Shown: piece after piece, positions 27,891 through 37,443 of the stretch
How the letters are laid out: each line of letters starts with the position of its first letter
How positions within the stretch are numbered: position 1 is the first letter of the stretch
NCBI GenBank assembly: GCA_900539865.1
Contig: UQDS01000003.1
Span: forward strand, 124,001-188,000
Origin: an uncultured Mollicutes bacterium
Lineage (GTDB): Bacteria; Bacillota_I; Bacilli_A; RFN20; CAG-288
DNA length: 64,000 bases
Reading direction: 5' to 3'
Translations under genes and position numbers: made by a program
The notes under the pieces: model-generated
The model's input: only the letters and a program-made list of their open reading frames with translations
Database searches by the model: none
Told to the model about the DNA's origin: nothing

Positions 27891-28643
27891 TTAATCTTTC
27901 ATCTCGGATTGTTTACGCATCACCTTGGAGATGACTTTTCTAGGGAAAAGATGGGAGAAGAAGTGTAAACACTTCATCTTGAAGCCAGGAACGATTGTTG
28001 TCTTTCCTTTTAAAGTCTTCTTGATTGCATAACTTCCGACAAATTCTGGTTGCAAGGAACCGATAGAGAACTTGGCATTTGCTACTTCTTCAAATCTAGT
28101 TTTGACCGGTCCAGGGCAAAGAGCGGAGATAGTGACTTTAGATTTCATTTCCTTTAATTCGCGATAATAGCCGTGAACTAAAGAATAGACAAATGCTTTC
28201 GATGCGTAGTATACGTTCATGTAAGGAGCAACACCAAAAGCAGCTGCAGAACAGACGAGTAAAACTCTTCCGTGATCCTTTTTGATGAAACGAATGAGGA
28301 ATTCCTTGACTAAAATCAAAGCGGCGATGTCGTTTACTTTCACCATTTTGATTTCTTTTTGAATATCGGTTTTTGTAATTTTTCCAATATCTCCAAAACC
28401 TGCATTGTTTACAAAGAGATCAAAATCTTCGTTTTCTGTATCTTTTAATAAACGGAAACATTCATTTTCATCTGAAAGATCATAAGATCCGAAATGAATT
28501 TTTGCATCCGGATATTTTTCAATAAGTTTGGGAAGATCGCCTTCTCTACGAGAGACGACGGATACTTCATAACCTCTTTTTATTAAATCTTCAACCATGC
28601 AGTAACCAATACCGCTGGTACCACCAGTAACTAACGCCTTCAT
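27891..28643 (-). CDS. Short-chain dehydrogenase/reductase
   Basis: 250 residues, classical SDR: cofactor loop TGGTSGIG (7-14), NNAGFG (about 80), catalytic Ser in CSAAAF and YYASKAF (Tyr/Lys near 155-159). Arg34-35 in VVSRRE after the second strand suggest NADP. Substrate unknown. It is the last gene of the operon, 24 bp after psuG, though this closeness alone does not show a shared pathway. Confidence 0.88.
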   Translation of the reverse strand: MKALVTGGTSGIGYCMVEDLIKRGYEVSVVSRREGDLPKLIEKYPDAKIHFGSYDLSDENECFRLLKDTENEDFDLFVNNAGFGDIGKITKTDIQKEIKMVKVNDIAALILVKEFLIRFIKKDHGRVLLVCSAAAFGVAPYMNVYYASKAFVYSLVHGYYRELKEMKSKVTISALCPGPVKTRFEEVANAKFSIGSLQPEFVGSYAIKKTLKGKTTIVPGFKMKCLHFFSHLFPRKVISKVMRKQSEMKD

Positions 28644-28667
28644 AGTCTTTCCTTTCTAATCTCATTT

Positions 28668-29579
28668 TTATTTTTGCAATTTGAGAAGCTCTACGGCTAA
28701 TTCACCGCCGACGCGAGCGTTGTTCTCAATTAAAGCCATGTTTGTCTTCAAAGATTTTCCTTCGGTGAGTCCAACCAACTTATCTAAGAGGTAAGGAGTA
28801 ACCCTCTTTCCGGTGACCCCTTCTTTCTCCATCATGGCAATTGCTTTTTCAATCTCTCTCTCCATGTAATCGGGATCAAGAGAATATTCTTCGGGAACAG
28901 GATTGAGAATTAAAGTTCCTTGGTTTAAACCTAAATCGTGAGAGATTTGAATGATACGAGCAAGCTCAGCAGCATCATTTGCAGTCTGATCAATGTCGTA
29001 TTTGCTTGTGCTAGAGTAAAAGAGCGGAACCTTGTTTGTCTTGTAACCGATGACCTCAACACCTTGTGTTTCTAAGTACTCTAAAGTTCTAGGGACATCA
29101 AGAATTGCTTTCGGACCAGCGCAAATGACATTGACTTCTGTACGAGAAAATTCGCCTAAGTCCGTGGATACATCCATCGAGTCGTTAAAGCCGCGATGAA
29201 CGCCGCCGATACCACCGGTAGAGAAGACGCGGATGTTTGCCATTTTCGCTAAAATCATTGTAGCAGCAACGGTGGTAGAGCCGTTGCATCCTTTTTCTAA
29301 AACATAGGGAAGTTCACGACGAGAGACTTTCATCGCATGCATTGTCTTTCCAAGATATTCAATCTCTTCACGGGAGAGACCAATTTTGATTTTTCCGTCG
29401 ATAATACCAATGGTATAGGGCTCTGCACCCGCTTTGCGAATTTCTTCTTCACACTTTAATGCACACTCCACATTCTGAGGATAAGGCATACCATGTGTCA
29501 AAACAGTGGTTTCTAAAGCGACGGCAGGACGGGAGGATAAATCAGGAATATCACGAAGCATTTCTTTGATATTGTTCAT
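28668..29579 (-). CDS. psuG: Pseudouridine-5'-phosphate glycosidase
   Basis: 303 residues, typical length. ALETTVLTHGMPYPQN holds the catalytic Glu (about 23), IDGKIKIGL, and STGGIGGVHRG plus CAGPKAILDVPRT with the catalytic Lys are family motifs. It splits pseudouridine 5'-phosphate to uracil and ribose-5-phosphate in pseudouridine salvage. The usual partner kinase psuK is not adjacent. Lies 11 bp after galM. Confidence 0.95.
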   Translation of the reverse strand: MNNIKEMLRDIPDLSSRPAVALETTVLTHGMPYPQNVECALKCEEEIRKAGAEPYTIGIIDGKIKIGLSREEIEYLGKTMHAMKVSRRELPYVLEKGCNGSTTVAATMILAKMANIRVFSTGGIGGVHRGFNDSMDVSTDLGEFSRTEVNVICAGPKAILDVPRTLEYLETQGVEVIGYKTNKVPLFYSSTSKYDIDQTANDAAELARIIQISHDLGLNQGTLILNPVPEEYSLDPDYMEREIEKAIAMMEKEGVTGKRVTPYLLDKLVGLTEGKSLKTNMALIENNARVGGELAVELLKLQK

Positions 29580-29590
29580 AATTGTTACCT

Positions 29591-30568
29591 TTACTTTTTG
29601 CTAATTTTATACGTCATGAAATGAGAATATTTTTCACCTGCTTTCAAAATGATATTGCTCATTATCGGACAAGCTTCGGGCTCGATGGCAATCGCGCGTC
29701 TGTTGGCATTGCTCAAACAACGACAATTTTTGAAAACGTAGGGAACAAGAGAAGTATCCACATAGAAGTTGACAGAGTCAAAATCGGTATCTACTTCAAC
29801 TTTGATAGAATCTGTCTCTAGTATCACTTTGGGTCCTTGGCAATCATCTAAAATCAAAGTGTGATCAAATGTGCCAATTTCCGGATAATCTCTTACCATC
29901 ATATCGAGTTTGTTTTGTAGGAGAGAGGGTGTTCTAAAGTCTAAACATTCGGGGACATCTTCTATTCCGACAACCAGTTGACTACCGGGTTTGAAAGAAC
30001 CGCATTTAGAAGCGTTGACTTGTAAGGTGTAATCATTGACCGATTTAGAAGCGTTGATATTCCAATATATATGGTTAGATAAGGAGAGAAGAGTATCTTT
30101 ATCGCTTGTGGCTTCGTAGCGAATTTGGAATATATTTTCTTCGCCTTTTAAAAATGCGTAGGTGACAAAAAGGTCAAGATTTCCGGGAAATCCACATTCG
30201 CCATCAGCGGAAAGATAATGGAAAATAATACGTGTTTCTTTTTCATCTTCTTCTTTGACAGCGTCAAAAAGACGGAAGGTTAAAGAATCCATCATACCGC
30301 CGTGTAAACAGATGTGATTTGCTTCTCCGGGAACTTTATAAAGTTTTCCGTTGAGCATAAATTCATCGGGGATGCGTCCGGCAATGCGGCCTAAAGTTTT
30401 GCCGTGATATCCTTTGGAAGAAAGATAATCTTGATCTTCTTCAAATTCAAGAATCAACGGTTTTCCATCCAATGTTAAAGAGGCAACGCCTGCCCCCAAA
30501 GTAGAAAATCTTCCGACTAAGCCATGGCCATTGTCCAATGTAAGAAAGTCAGAAACAAAGGTTCTCAT
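29591..30568 (-). CDS. galM: Aldose 1-epimerase
   Basis: 325 residues. GRIAGRIPDEFMLNGK, CLHGGMM (catalytic His) and SLSNHIYWNI (second His) followed by the acidic region near residue 300 (IEPEA, catalytic Glu) match GalM-type mutarotases. It interconverts alpha and beta hexose anomers. It heads the tight galM-psuG-SDR unit; the uncharacterised gene upstream ends 54 bp before it. Confidence 0.9.
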   Translation of the reverse strand: MRTFVSDFLTLDNGHGLVGRFSTLGAGVASLTLDGKPLILEFEEDQDYLSSKGYHGKTLGRIAGRIPDEFMLNGKLYKVPGEANHICLHGGMMDSLTFRLFDAVKEEDEKETRIIFHYLSADGECGFPGNLDLFVTYAFLKGEENIFQIRYEATSDKDTLLSLSNHIYWNINASKSVNDYTLQVNASKCGSFKPGSQLVVGIEDVPECLDFRTPSLLQNKLDMMVRDYPEIGTFDHTLILDDCQGPKVILETDSIKVEVDTDFDSVNFYVDTSLVPYVFKNCRCLSNANRRAIAIEPEACPIMSNIILKAGEKYSHFMTYKISKK

Positions 30569-30622
30569 AACGTTACCTCCTAAATTTCGATAATTGCTTT
30601 TTTAATTTAATAGCGAGAAATA

Positions 30623-31627
30623 TTATTCCGCTTTCGGTTCTTCAGCAGCAGGTTCTCCTGCTTTTAAAGTACCATTTTTATAAGCGGCATAACGAAGATC
30701 AAGAGAATCAGCAAAGAAGCTGTGAACGTGTTTAACAAATTCGTCGCGGTTTTCGCTCATAAGACGTTGCACTCTTTCGGCAGATGCTTTCTGTTCATCG
30801 TTCCAAGCGTTGGAAAGAGTAAGCTTTTCATCAACAATACTCTTGATGAACATCAAACCATTTTGCTTGTCGTTTTCTTGGATAAAGAAAGCAAACATAT
30901 TGCCACTTTCAAGATCATCGTAGCAGAAGTTAGAAAGATAATTGACGGTAGTACCATCGTTCTTGTTGAAGGTAACTCTTCCGTGAATATCAGCTTTTTC
31001 ATCTAAAGCTTTGACGCCGGCATCGATGGTTTGATAGGAAGGAAGAAGACGAGCGCCGAGAAGTTCAGTCATCATATCGATTCTCTGACGGATTGCTTCA
31101 TCGTTTCCAACAATCAATCTAAGGTGCTTGCCATCAGGTGTGACAGAGAAAAGATATTGTCCACCAAAGGAGAGGGCAACACAAGAGACAAAGAAGATTC
31201 TAGAAACATAGTCGAAATAACGATATGTTTCAATCATAGTGATCTGTCTTCCGGTAGAAGAAGCTAATTTGACTTCAACAGAATTGTCTGCGTTGCGATT
31301 TTCGATGAGGATATCGTATTCGCCGCTTTCATCGATAAAGCTAGGAGCATCTGTTAACTTCGGTTTGATATCGTTGTTGAAATGTTTTGTTAAATTGACA
31401 ATTTCTTTGATGTCAGAATATTCAACGACGTTACCTTCTTGAGTGACATTGAAGACACGATAAAGAAGTTTAGGCATATCATCGCCTAAGCAGTAAACGT
31501 TCATATTTCCGCTATCTAAAGTTTCGACATGTGCGATTTGAATACCAGCTGTTCTTTTGAAGACAAACTGTTTTCCTTTTTCATCAACACTCTTCTGAAT
31601 GAGGCTCAATAATTCCTGTTGATCCAT
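30623..31627 (-). CDS. Uncharacterised cytosolic protein
   Basis: 334 residues from the ATG at 31627 (AAAGGAAA upstream; a more distant in-frame start lacks one). No signal peptide or membrane helix; mixed alpha/beta with even charge distribution and an acidic, Ala/Glu/Pro-rich tail (GEPAAEEPKAE). No motif that I can assign to a family. It may be co-transcribed with galM downstream. Good codon structure and a clear start support a real gene. Confidence 0.7.
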   Translation of the reverse strand: MDQQELLSLIQKSVDEKGKQFVFKRTAGIQIAHVETLDSGNMNVYCLGDDMPKLLYRVFNVTQEGNVVEYSDIKEIVNLTKHFNNDIKPKLTDAPSFIDESGEYDILIENRNADNSVEVKLASSTGRQITMIETYRYFDYVSRIFFVSCVALSFGGQYLFSVTPDGKHLRLIVGNDEAIRQRIDMMTELLGARLLPSYQTIDAGVKALDEKADIHGRVTFNKNDGTTVNYLSNFCYDDLESGNMFAFFIQENDKQNGLMFIKSIVDEKLTLSNAWNDEQKASAERVQRLMSENRDEFVKHVHSFFADSLDLRYAAYKNGTLKAGEPAAEEPKAE

Positions 31628-31812
31628 AATATGATTTTTCCTTTCTTGAAATAGCATCACTATACAACATTATAATGTGTTTTCTTTATTTTTACTAGAA
31701 TATATTAATATAGGAAGTATAAATTAAGTTTGTGGGTTTTATTTATTTTGGTTTAAATAGACTTTTCCAATACACAAAAAGGAAAAGTATAAAAGAGAAA
31801 ACATTAAAAATC

Positions 31813-32541
31813 TCAATCGAAAAGTTTTAGAATGGTTTGTCCTTCAATCGCGGTAAAATCGACTTCTTTTAATCCTTTTGACACAAGGTATTCATTGCAG
31901 TTTTTAAAGCAGTTTGATCCTAAAAAGCTATGCCTTACACTTAGAGGAGAAGGGTGAGAAGTTTCAAGGACACATGCGTTTTTTGATGTGATAAATCTTT
32001 TTGCTTTTTTAGCAAAGTTTCCCCAAAGCAAGTAGACGACAGGTTGATCTAAGGAGTTGATTGCGCGAATGATTTCGTCAGTGAAATCGTTCCATCCGAT
32101 TTTGCAAAGAGAACCGGCTTGATGCGCTTTGGTAACTAATGTTGAATTGAGAAGCAATACCCCTTGTTTCGCCCAAGAGGTTAAATCACCATTTGTTTTC
32201 ATGCCAATTTTGTATTCAAGATCTAATTCTTTAAAAATGTTTTTTAAAGAGGGAGGAAGAGGAACTCCTTGAGAAACTGAAAAAGCAAGGCCGTTTGCTT
32301 GACCTTCGTTGATGTAGGGATCTTGACCGAGAATGACAACTTTCACCTCTTCGGGTTTGACATAATTCAACGCGTTATAAATAAAATCAATCGGAGGATA
32401 AATCGCTTCTTCCTCATATAATTTTGCTGTCTTTACAATTGTTTCTTGAAAAGCTTCAGAGGAAACATATTCTTGTAAAAGTGTGTCCCATCCCGCAGGT
32501 AAAGAAGATAGTTTTTTGATGTTTTGATTCAGGTTACTCAT
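31813..32541 (-). CDS. ung: Uracil-DNA glycosylase
   Basis: 242 residues. Water-activating loop VVILGQDPYINEGQANGLAFS, LLLNSTLVT, and HPSPLSVRHSFLG (family HPSPLS; catalytic His and Leu loop) are family 1 UDG motifs. It removes uracil from DNA. It overlaps the preceding small membrane gene by 8 bp. TGA stop. Confidence 0.97.
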   Translation of the reverse strand: MSNLNQNIKKLSSLPAGWDTLLQEYVSSEAFQETIVKTAKLYEEEAIYPPIDFIYNALNYVKPEEVKVVILGQDPYINEGQANGLAFSVSQGVPLPPSLKNIFKELDLEYKIGMKTNGDLTSWAKQGVLLLNSTLVTKAHQAGSLCKIGWNDFTDEIIRAINSLDQPVVYLLWGNFAKKAKRFITSKNACVLETSHPSPLSVRHSFLGSNCFKNCNEYLVSKGLKEVDFTAIEGQTILKLFD

Positions 32542-32779
32542 GCTCTTTTTCCGTGTCTTCTAATGTGTTTTCATATTCTTTTTTCTGTTTCAAAAAGAGA
32601 AATAAATCTTTGAGGAAAGTATAGGTGAGAACTAAAAAACCCAATCCGGAAATTACAATTGCGATAATAGCGAAAATGCTCCAGTCATACAAAGCGGCGA
32701 TTGTAATTGAACAACCGACTAAAACCAAAGCGACTAATACCATAAAAATATGCGGATGTTCTTTTAAATTGTATTTCAT
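32534..32779 (-). CDS. Small two-helix membrane protein
   Basis: 81 residues: two hydrophobic helices (about 13-31 and 36-58) followed by a charged, Glu/Lys-rich tail. AAAGGAGTG precedes the ATG. No family recognised. Overlaps ung, so probably co-transcribed. Confidence 0.65.
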   Translation of the reverse strand: MKYNLKEHPHIFMVLVALVLVGCSITIAALYDWSIFAIIAIVISGLGFLVLTYTFLKDLFLFLKQKKEYENTLEDTEKEHE

Positions 32780-33245
32780 TTTATCACTCCTTTAATGTGT
32801 GTTTATCAGCAATTGGTTTTCCCTTTATCTATAAAAAGATAAGAGATATCAGCGAGAAAGTTTTTTAGAAAAGGCGCCCTATCACTGAATTTAACATTCC
32901 TTTTTAAAATATATCATGAACGAATCTTTAACGTGATCCACCAGGAATAAAATTTTATTTTTTGCAATGGTTTTCACCTTTTGTGAATAAGAAATAGCAT
33001 CTGTTTGATGTGTAATTATTATATCATTCAGAAAAAATATAACATATGTAGAAAGGGAGCTTTTGGAGAATGAATTTTATTTATTTTGAAGTTTTATGTC
33101 TGAATGATAAAAGAGATGAAAAAAGATATTTTTAGTCATTAGACATGAAACACCTAAAACTTGATGAAATCTCTAAGTAGCAACCCGCAAGGGATTGAAA
33201 GATGCTTATCCCTAGCGAAATAGCCTAAAAAACAGGCCTTTGAAA
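32780..33245. other. Non-coding gap of about 465 bp between divergent genes
   Basis: No convincing gene. It holds the leader of the small membrane gene (minus TATAAT near 33018-33023 would give a leader of about 230 nt), a 14-bp palindrome AATAAAATTTTATT (32946-32959), a short hairpin TTCAC-CTTTT-GTGAA (32973-32987), and on the plus side CAACCCGCAAGGGATTGAAAG (33181-33201) of unknown meaning. Nothing matches an RNA family I know. Confidence 0.4.
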
Positions 33246-33254
33246 TGGTATAAT
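33246..33254 (+). promoter_or_regulatory. Extended -10 promoter of tdk
   Basis: TGGTATAAT, 28 bp before the chosen start codon. Confidence 0.55.
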
Positions 33255-33282
33255 TTAAGTTGTTTGAATGGAGAAAAATATC

Positions 33283-33864
33283 ATGTATCAAGAATTGCAA
33301 AAAGGTTGGGTCGAAGTAATCTGTGGACCGATGTTCGCTGGTAAAAGCGAAGAGCTTATTCGCCGTGTAAAAACACTTTCATATGCACACCAAAAAATCA
33401 TCGCTTTCAAACCAGCAATCGATAATCGTTATGACAAAACAGCAATTGCTTCTCACGATGGTGAAAAATATCAAGCTTATGCTATAAAAGATGCAAAAGA
33501 TATTTATAATTATATTAGCGATGATGTGCAAGTTGTTGCAATCGATGAAGTCCAATTCTTTGGAAATGAAATCATCGGTATTTGTGAAGAACTTGCCGAT
33601 AAAGGTGTACGTGTTATTGTCGCTGGCTTAGACATGGATTTCCGCGGAGAACCTTTTGGCCCTATGCCGGAATTACTTGCTAGAGCAGAATTTGTTACAA
33701 AGCTTACGGCCGCTTGTACTGTATGTGGTTGCGCAGCGACCAGAACGCAGCGTCTCATCGATGGGGAACCTTGTGATTATCATAGCCCCATCATTCTTGT
33801 CGGTGCAAAAGATAGTTATGAAGCTCGTTGCCGAAAGCATCACATTGTTAAAAACAAGATTTAA
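33283..33864 (+). CDS. tdk: Thymidine kinase
   Basis: 193 residues from the ATG at 33283; TGGAG at 33269-33273 sits at the right distance, while the in-frame ATG at 33268 overlaps that site. P-loop [12 protein letters not shown] (14-25), [17 protein letters not shown] and the zinc-binding CTVCGC ... CRKHH set mark a type II thymidine kinase. It salvages thymidine to dTMP. Confidence 0.96.
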   Translation: MYQELQKGWVEVICGPMFAGKSEELIRRVKTLSYAHQKIIAFKPAIDNRYDKTAIASHDGEKYQAYAIKDAKDIYNYISDDVQVVAIDEVQFFGNEIIGICEELADKGVRVIVAGLDMDFRGEPFGPMPELLARAEFVTKLTAACTVCGCAATRTQRLIDGEPCDYHSPIILVGAKDSYEARCRKHHIVKNKI

Positions 33865-33881
33865 ATTTGTGAGGTGACTCT

Positions 33882-36680
33882 ATGAGTTTATTTAAGAAAA
33901 AAAGCACAGAAGAAGAAAAAGAATCTTTAAAGCAACCTATACAAGAAGAAAATACCACTCCTTCTATGCCAGAAGAAAACAATAAAAAAACGAAAAAAAG
34001 AAAGAAAAAAGAAAATGAGGTAGTTAAAAAAGAAGTTGTGGAAGAAAGTGCTCTCGAAGACGATGAACTTGTCAAAGCCAGCGTCAAAGATCCGGGAACT
34101 TCAGCACAACCAAGCATCGAAGTAAAAGATATTCCTGAAGATATACTTCGCTATGATCCAGAAATTAACGAAGGTTTGACAAATGAGCAGGTTGAAGAAA
34201 GAAAACTTCAAAACTTGGTCAATATCGATAACACACACGCTGGAAAAACAACATGGCAAATTCTTTCAAGCAACATCTTTACTTTCTTCAATATGCTTCT
34301 TCTTTCTATCGGTATCGTTTTGATTGTTTTTGGACAAGCAAACCAAACGTTCTTCCTTGCGATTGCCTTTGCCAACACGTTAATCGGTATTATTCAAGAG
34401 CTTAAAGCAAAGAAAACATTAGAAAAATTAAAATTGGTCACATCTTCTCAAGTCACTGTTGTTCGCAATGGTAAAAGCACTTCAATTCCAACGACGGAAC
34501 TTGTCTTGGATGATGTGTATAAATTGAAAAACGGCGATCAAATACCAACAGACTCTATCATCTTAGATGGAACGATCGAAGTAAATGAATCCTTGTTGAC
34601 GGGCGAATCGTTGCCGATTAAGAAGACAACAGGCGAAAAGATTTATGCCGGATCTTTCTTAGTGTCAGGAAGTGCAACAGTGAAAGCTTCTTATATTGGT
34701 GAGTTTAACTACATCTCTGGTATTCAAGCAAAAGCAAAGGAACTTAATACTAACAAATCTGAATTGGTTCGTTCCTTAAATGCGGTTATTAAAATTATTT
34801 CCTTAATCATTATTCCTTTAGGTATTCTCACCTTTATCACTCAATGGATTAAAAGCGCAGGAAGCATTCCTGGACCATGGCAAGATTACTGGTTCCAAAT
34901 TGCGCAGAATACAATTTCCAAAACTGCCGGCAGTATGGTCGGTATGATTCCAGCAGGTATGTATCTTTTAACTTCTATCGCTTTGGCAAATTCAGTCATA
35001 GCTCTGTCTAAAAAGAAGGCGATGGTTCAAGATTTATACTCTATCGAAATGCTTGCTCGTGTCGATACTCTTTGCCTTGATAAAACGGGCACTCTTACTG
35101 ACGGAACTATGCGTGTAGATGAAATCGTAACGATAAACAAAGATTATAATTATGATGATCTTATCGGTAGTTATCTAAACGCCTTCAATGAATCCAACCA
35201 GACATCTATCGCATTAAGTCAACGATTCCCTTTAAGAAACACACATGTAGTCATTGATAAAATCCCCTTTAGTTCCGCTAGAAAATTCTCTGTCGTTGAA
35301 TTTAAAGAACTGGGAACTTTCGCTCTTGGCGCTCCGGAATACTTATATAAAGGACGCGATAAAACAATCCTTGAATATATCGCCAATAAGGAAAGTTCTG
35401 GTTATCGTGTTGTTATGCTTTGTCACTGTGATAACTCTATTACTCGCGGTGAAATCAAAGGAAAGTTTACTCCAGTTTGTATTTTCTCTTTAGAAGACCA
35501 TATTAGATTAGAAGCGCCAGATACTATTAAATGGTTTACAGATAATATGGTTAATGTCAAAATTATTTCAGGTGACAACCCGTTAACTGCTTCTGAAATT
35601 GCAAGGAAATGTGGCGTCCCTAATGCCGAGAAGTGTATCTCTTTAGAAGGCTTATCAGAAAAAGAAGTCACTCAAATTGTCAACGACTATACTGTCTTTG
35701 GCCGTGTTACACCGGATCAAAAAGCTTTGATCATTAAGACGTTGAAAAACGAAGGTCATACAGTCGGTATGACAGGAGACGGCGTCAATGATATCTTAGC
35801 AATGAAATCTTCGGATTGCTCCGTCGCAATGGCAAACGGATCTTCTGCCGCAAGAAATGTTGCACACCTTGTGTTATTAGACTCCAACTTTGCTTCTATG
35901 CCTGTTGCAGTGCAGGAAGGAAGACGCTGTATTAATAATGTTCAGAACTCTTCCGCCCTATACTTGATGAAAACTATCTTTACCATTGTTTTCACAATCA
36001 TTGTTCTTTTCACTTTCACCAACCACGGAAATGGTATTGATTATCCGTTTAAGACGAACAACCTTATTATTATGGAATCGATTTGTATCGGTTTAACTTC
36101 TGTTTGTATCGCTTTACAAAAGAACGATCAACCTATGACAGGTCACTTCTTAAAGAATACGTTTGTGCGAGCGGTTCCCGCTGCGCTTTGTCTCATATTT
36201 GCAGTAGCAATCAACTATATTTTGCGCTACTCTAACAACTTCTTTGAGCTTCCTCTCGACAATTTGGAAAAGGCGAATGAAATGTTTGAAACTTTCAACA
36301 CTTTGACTGTTACAATCATCGCCCTTGCTATGTCTTATAACTGTTTCTTACCGATTACCCCAATCAAGAAATATTGGCACAGAACGCTCTTATTTATCGG
36401 TATCTTCATTCTTTGTATGTTTGCAATCTTCGGTTTACCTTTTATCCCAGATTTCAATGGAGAAGGAAATTTCTCCATCAATTTCTTAGGTATTGACTTT
36501 AGATATTTGAACAAAACAATGTGGCTCGTATTATTGATTTATGCCGCAGGTTCTGTCTCTATTCTCGCTGCACTTACTCATTTTGCTATCAGTGTTGTGC
36601 AACGAAAAGATGAATTAGATAAGATGCACGCGTTAAAGCTCTCTTTAAAAGAAGAAGTCAAAGAAACAAAAGCAGAATAA
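33882..36680 (+). CDS. Cation-translocating P-type ATPase
   Basis: 932 residues. A charged, Lys/Glu-rich cytoplasmic tail of about 85 residues comes first. Then actuator motif LLTGESLP, phosphorylation motif DKTGTLT (Asp400), and hinge TGDGVNDILAMKSSD. The intramembrane TM4 motif is IPAGMYLLTS, close to the CtpE-like group (usually PEG), and the ion is therefore uncertain; Ca2+ is one candidate. About ten membrane helices. GTGAGGTGA precedes the ATG 17 bp after tdk. Confidence 0.9.
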   Translation: MSLFKKKSTEEEKESLKQPIQEENTTPSMPEENNKKTKKRKKKENEVVKKEVVEESALEDDELVKASVKDPGTSAQPSIEVKDIPEDILRYDPEINEGLTNEQVEERKLQNLVNIDNTHAGKTTWQILSSNIFTFFNMLLLSIGIVLIVFGQANQTFFLAIAFANTLIGIIQELKAKKTLEKLKLVTSSQVTVVRNGKSTSIPTTELVLDDVYKLKNGDQIPTDSIILDGTIEVNESLLTGESLPIKKTTGEKIYAGSFLVSGSATVKASYIGEFNYISGIQAKAKELNTNKSELVRSLNAVIKIISLIIIPLGILTFITQWIKSAGSIPGPWQDYWFQIAQNTISKTAGSMVGMIPAGMYLLTSIALANSVIALSKKKAMVQDLYSIEMLARVDTLCLDKTGTLTDGTMRVDEIVTINKDYNYDDLIGSYLNAFNESNQTSIALSQRFPLRNTHVVIDKIPFSSARKFSVVEFKELGTFALGAPEYLYKGRDKTILEYIANKESSGYRVVMLCHCDNSITRGEIKGKFTPVCIFSLEDHIRLEAPDTIKWFTDNMVNVKIISGDNPLTASEIARKCGVPNAEKCISLEGLSEKEVTQIVNDYTVFGRVTPDQKALIIKTLKNEGHTVGMTGDGVNDILAMKSSDCSVAMANGSSAARNVAHLVLLDSNFASMPVAVQEGRRCINNVQNSSALYLMKTIFTIVFTIIVLFTFTNHGNGIDYPFKTNNLIIMESICIGLTSVCIALQKNDQPMTGHFLKNTFVRAVPAALCLIFAVAINYILRYSNNFFELPLDNLEKANEMFETFNTLTVTIIALAMSYNCFLPITPIKKYWHRTLLFIGIFILCMFAIFGLPFIPDFNGEGNFSINFLGIDFRYLNKTMWLVLLIYAAGSVSILAALTHFAISVVQRKDELDKMHALKLSLKEEVKETKAE

Positions 36681-36693
36681 GAAGACGTTAAAC

Positions 36694-36731
36694 AATCTCA
36701 GAGGAAGCGATGCAACCTCTGAGATTTTTTT
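36694..36731 (+). terminator. Terminator of the P-type ATPase gene
   Basis: AATCTCAGAGG ... CCTCTGAGATT, then TTTTTTG. Confidence 0.9.
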
Positions 36732-36772
36732 GTGATTTTAAATATGGCCTTGAGATAATTTTATGTTTTTTC

Positions 36773-36801
36773 TTGCAATTTTTATTTGGTTCATATATAA
36801 T
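36773..36801 (+). promoter_or_regulatory. tRNA-Lys promoter
   Basis: TTGCAA, 17 bp, TATAAT; the tRNA begins 22 bp after the -10. Confidence 0.7.
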
Positions 36802-36822
36802 TACTAAGCGCAATAAAGAAAT

Positions 36823-36898
36823 GGATCTTTAGCTCAGTTGGTAGAGCAACTGACTCTTAATCAGTGGGCCAAGAGTTCGAGTCTCTTAAGATCCACCA
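36823..36898 (+). tRNA. tRNA-Lys (anticodon CTT)
   Basis: 76 nt with CCA encoded. Acceptor stem GGATCTT / AAGATCC, D arm GCTC-AGTTGGTA-GAGC, anticodon arm CTGAC-TCTTAAT-... with CTT, T arm AAGAG-TTCGAGT-CTCTT. It reads AAG. Confidence 0.97.
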
Positions 36899-36910
36899 TC
36901 TTGCAAAACA

Positions 36911-36937
36911 TTCCCGGTGAAAACCGGGATTTTTTTA
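36911..36937 (+). terminator. Terminator of tRNA-Lys
   Basis: TCCCGGT-GAAA-ACCGGGA followed by seven T. Confidence 0.9.
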
Positions 36938-37007
36938 TTTCTTTTTTTAGGATATATTATGTAATAAATTATTTTTTATTTATTAATAATATACATTCGA
37001 ATATATC

Positions 37008-37035
37008 AAAAAACCACGCTTGTAAAGCGTGGCTT
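37008..37035 (-). terminator. Terminator of the ArsR-type regulator gene
   Basis: CCACGCTT / AAGCGTGG stem with TTTTTTGAT after it on the minus strand. Confidence 0.85.
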
Positions 37036-37071
37036 TCTGTTACAATTTATTTAATATTTTAATATAAAATG

Positions 37072-37443
37072 TTAAATTCTATTCTTTTTTCTATCTTTAT
37101 ATACTTCCTCATCTTTTTCGGAAATATGTTCAATACCCATGTTAAAAATATCTTTGATATGATTGTCGGATAAAACGTATAAAACCTGTTTTCCATTGCG
37201 ATAATAACTGACAATATCGTGTTGGCGTAAGACGGCGAGTTGGTGTGAGATGCGCGATTGCGACATATCCATAATTTCGGCAATGTCATTGACACAGAGC
37301 TCTTGCTCACTTAAAAGACAAACGATGCTCAATCTGGTTGGATCGGCAAAAATCGAGTAGAAGGACGCTAGTTTTTCGATGGTTTTTTCTGAGAGCATTT
37401 TTGTTTGGATGGCTTTGATTTTTTCATTTGTTTCGTTGTTCAT
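37072..37443 (-). CDS. ArsR/SmtB-family transcriptional regulator
   Basis: About 123 residues. Winged helix-turn-helix: FADPTRLSIVCLLSEQELCVNDIAEIM (about 29-55 from this start) followed by recognition helix SQSRISHQLAVLR. The ELCVND segment is where ArsR proteins hold metal-binding ELCVCD, here with only one Cys. It is a dimeric repressor, perhaps of a metal-transport gene; no target is adjacent. Start choice: TATAAT (37455-37450) ends 6 nt before the ATG at 37443, which fits a leaderless mRNA; a GTG at 37461 (AAGGAT upstream) is the alternative and would place the TATAAT inside the gene. Confidence 0.85.
   Translation of the reverse strand: MNNETNEKIKAIQTKMLSEKTIEKLASFYSIFADPTRLSIVCLLSEQELCVNDIAEIMDMSQSRISHQLAVLRQHDIVSYYRNGKQVLYVLSDNHIKDIFNMGIEHISEKDEEVYKDRKKNRI

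Noticed and set aside
33070..33138. Short 22-codon frame with a GGAG before it in the tdk upstream gap
   Set aside because: The GGAG is only 2 nt from the ATG, too close, and the peptide has no recognisable features.
33166..33201. CRISPR-like repeat end (CCCGCAAGGGATTGAAAG)
   Set aside because: The stretch occurs once; no second copy or regular spacing is seen, and no cas genes are in the window.
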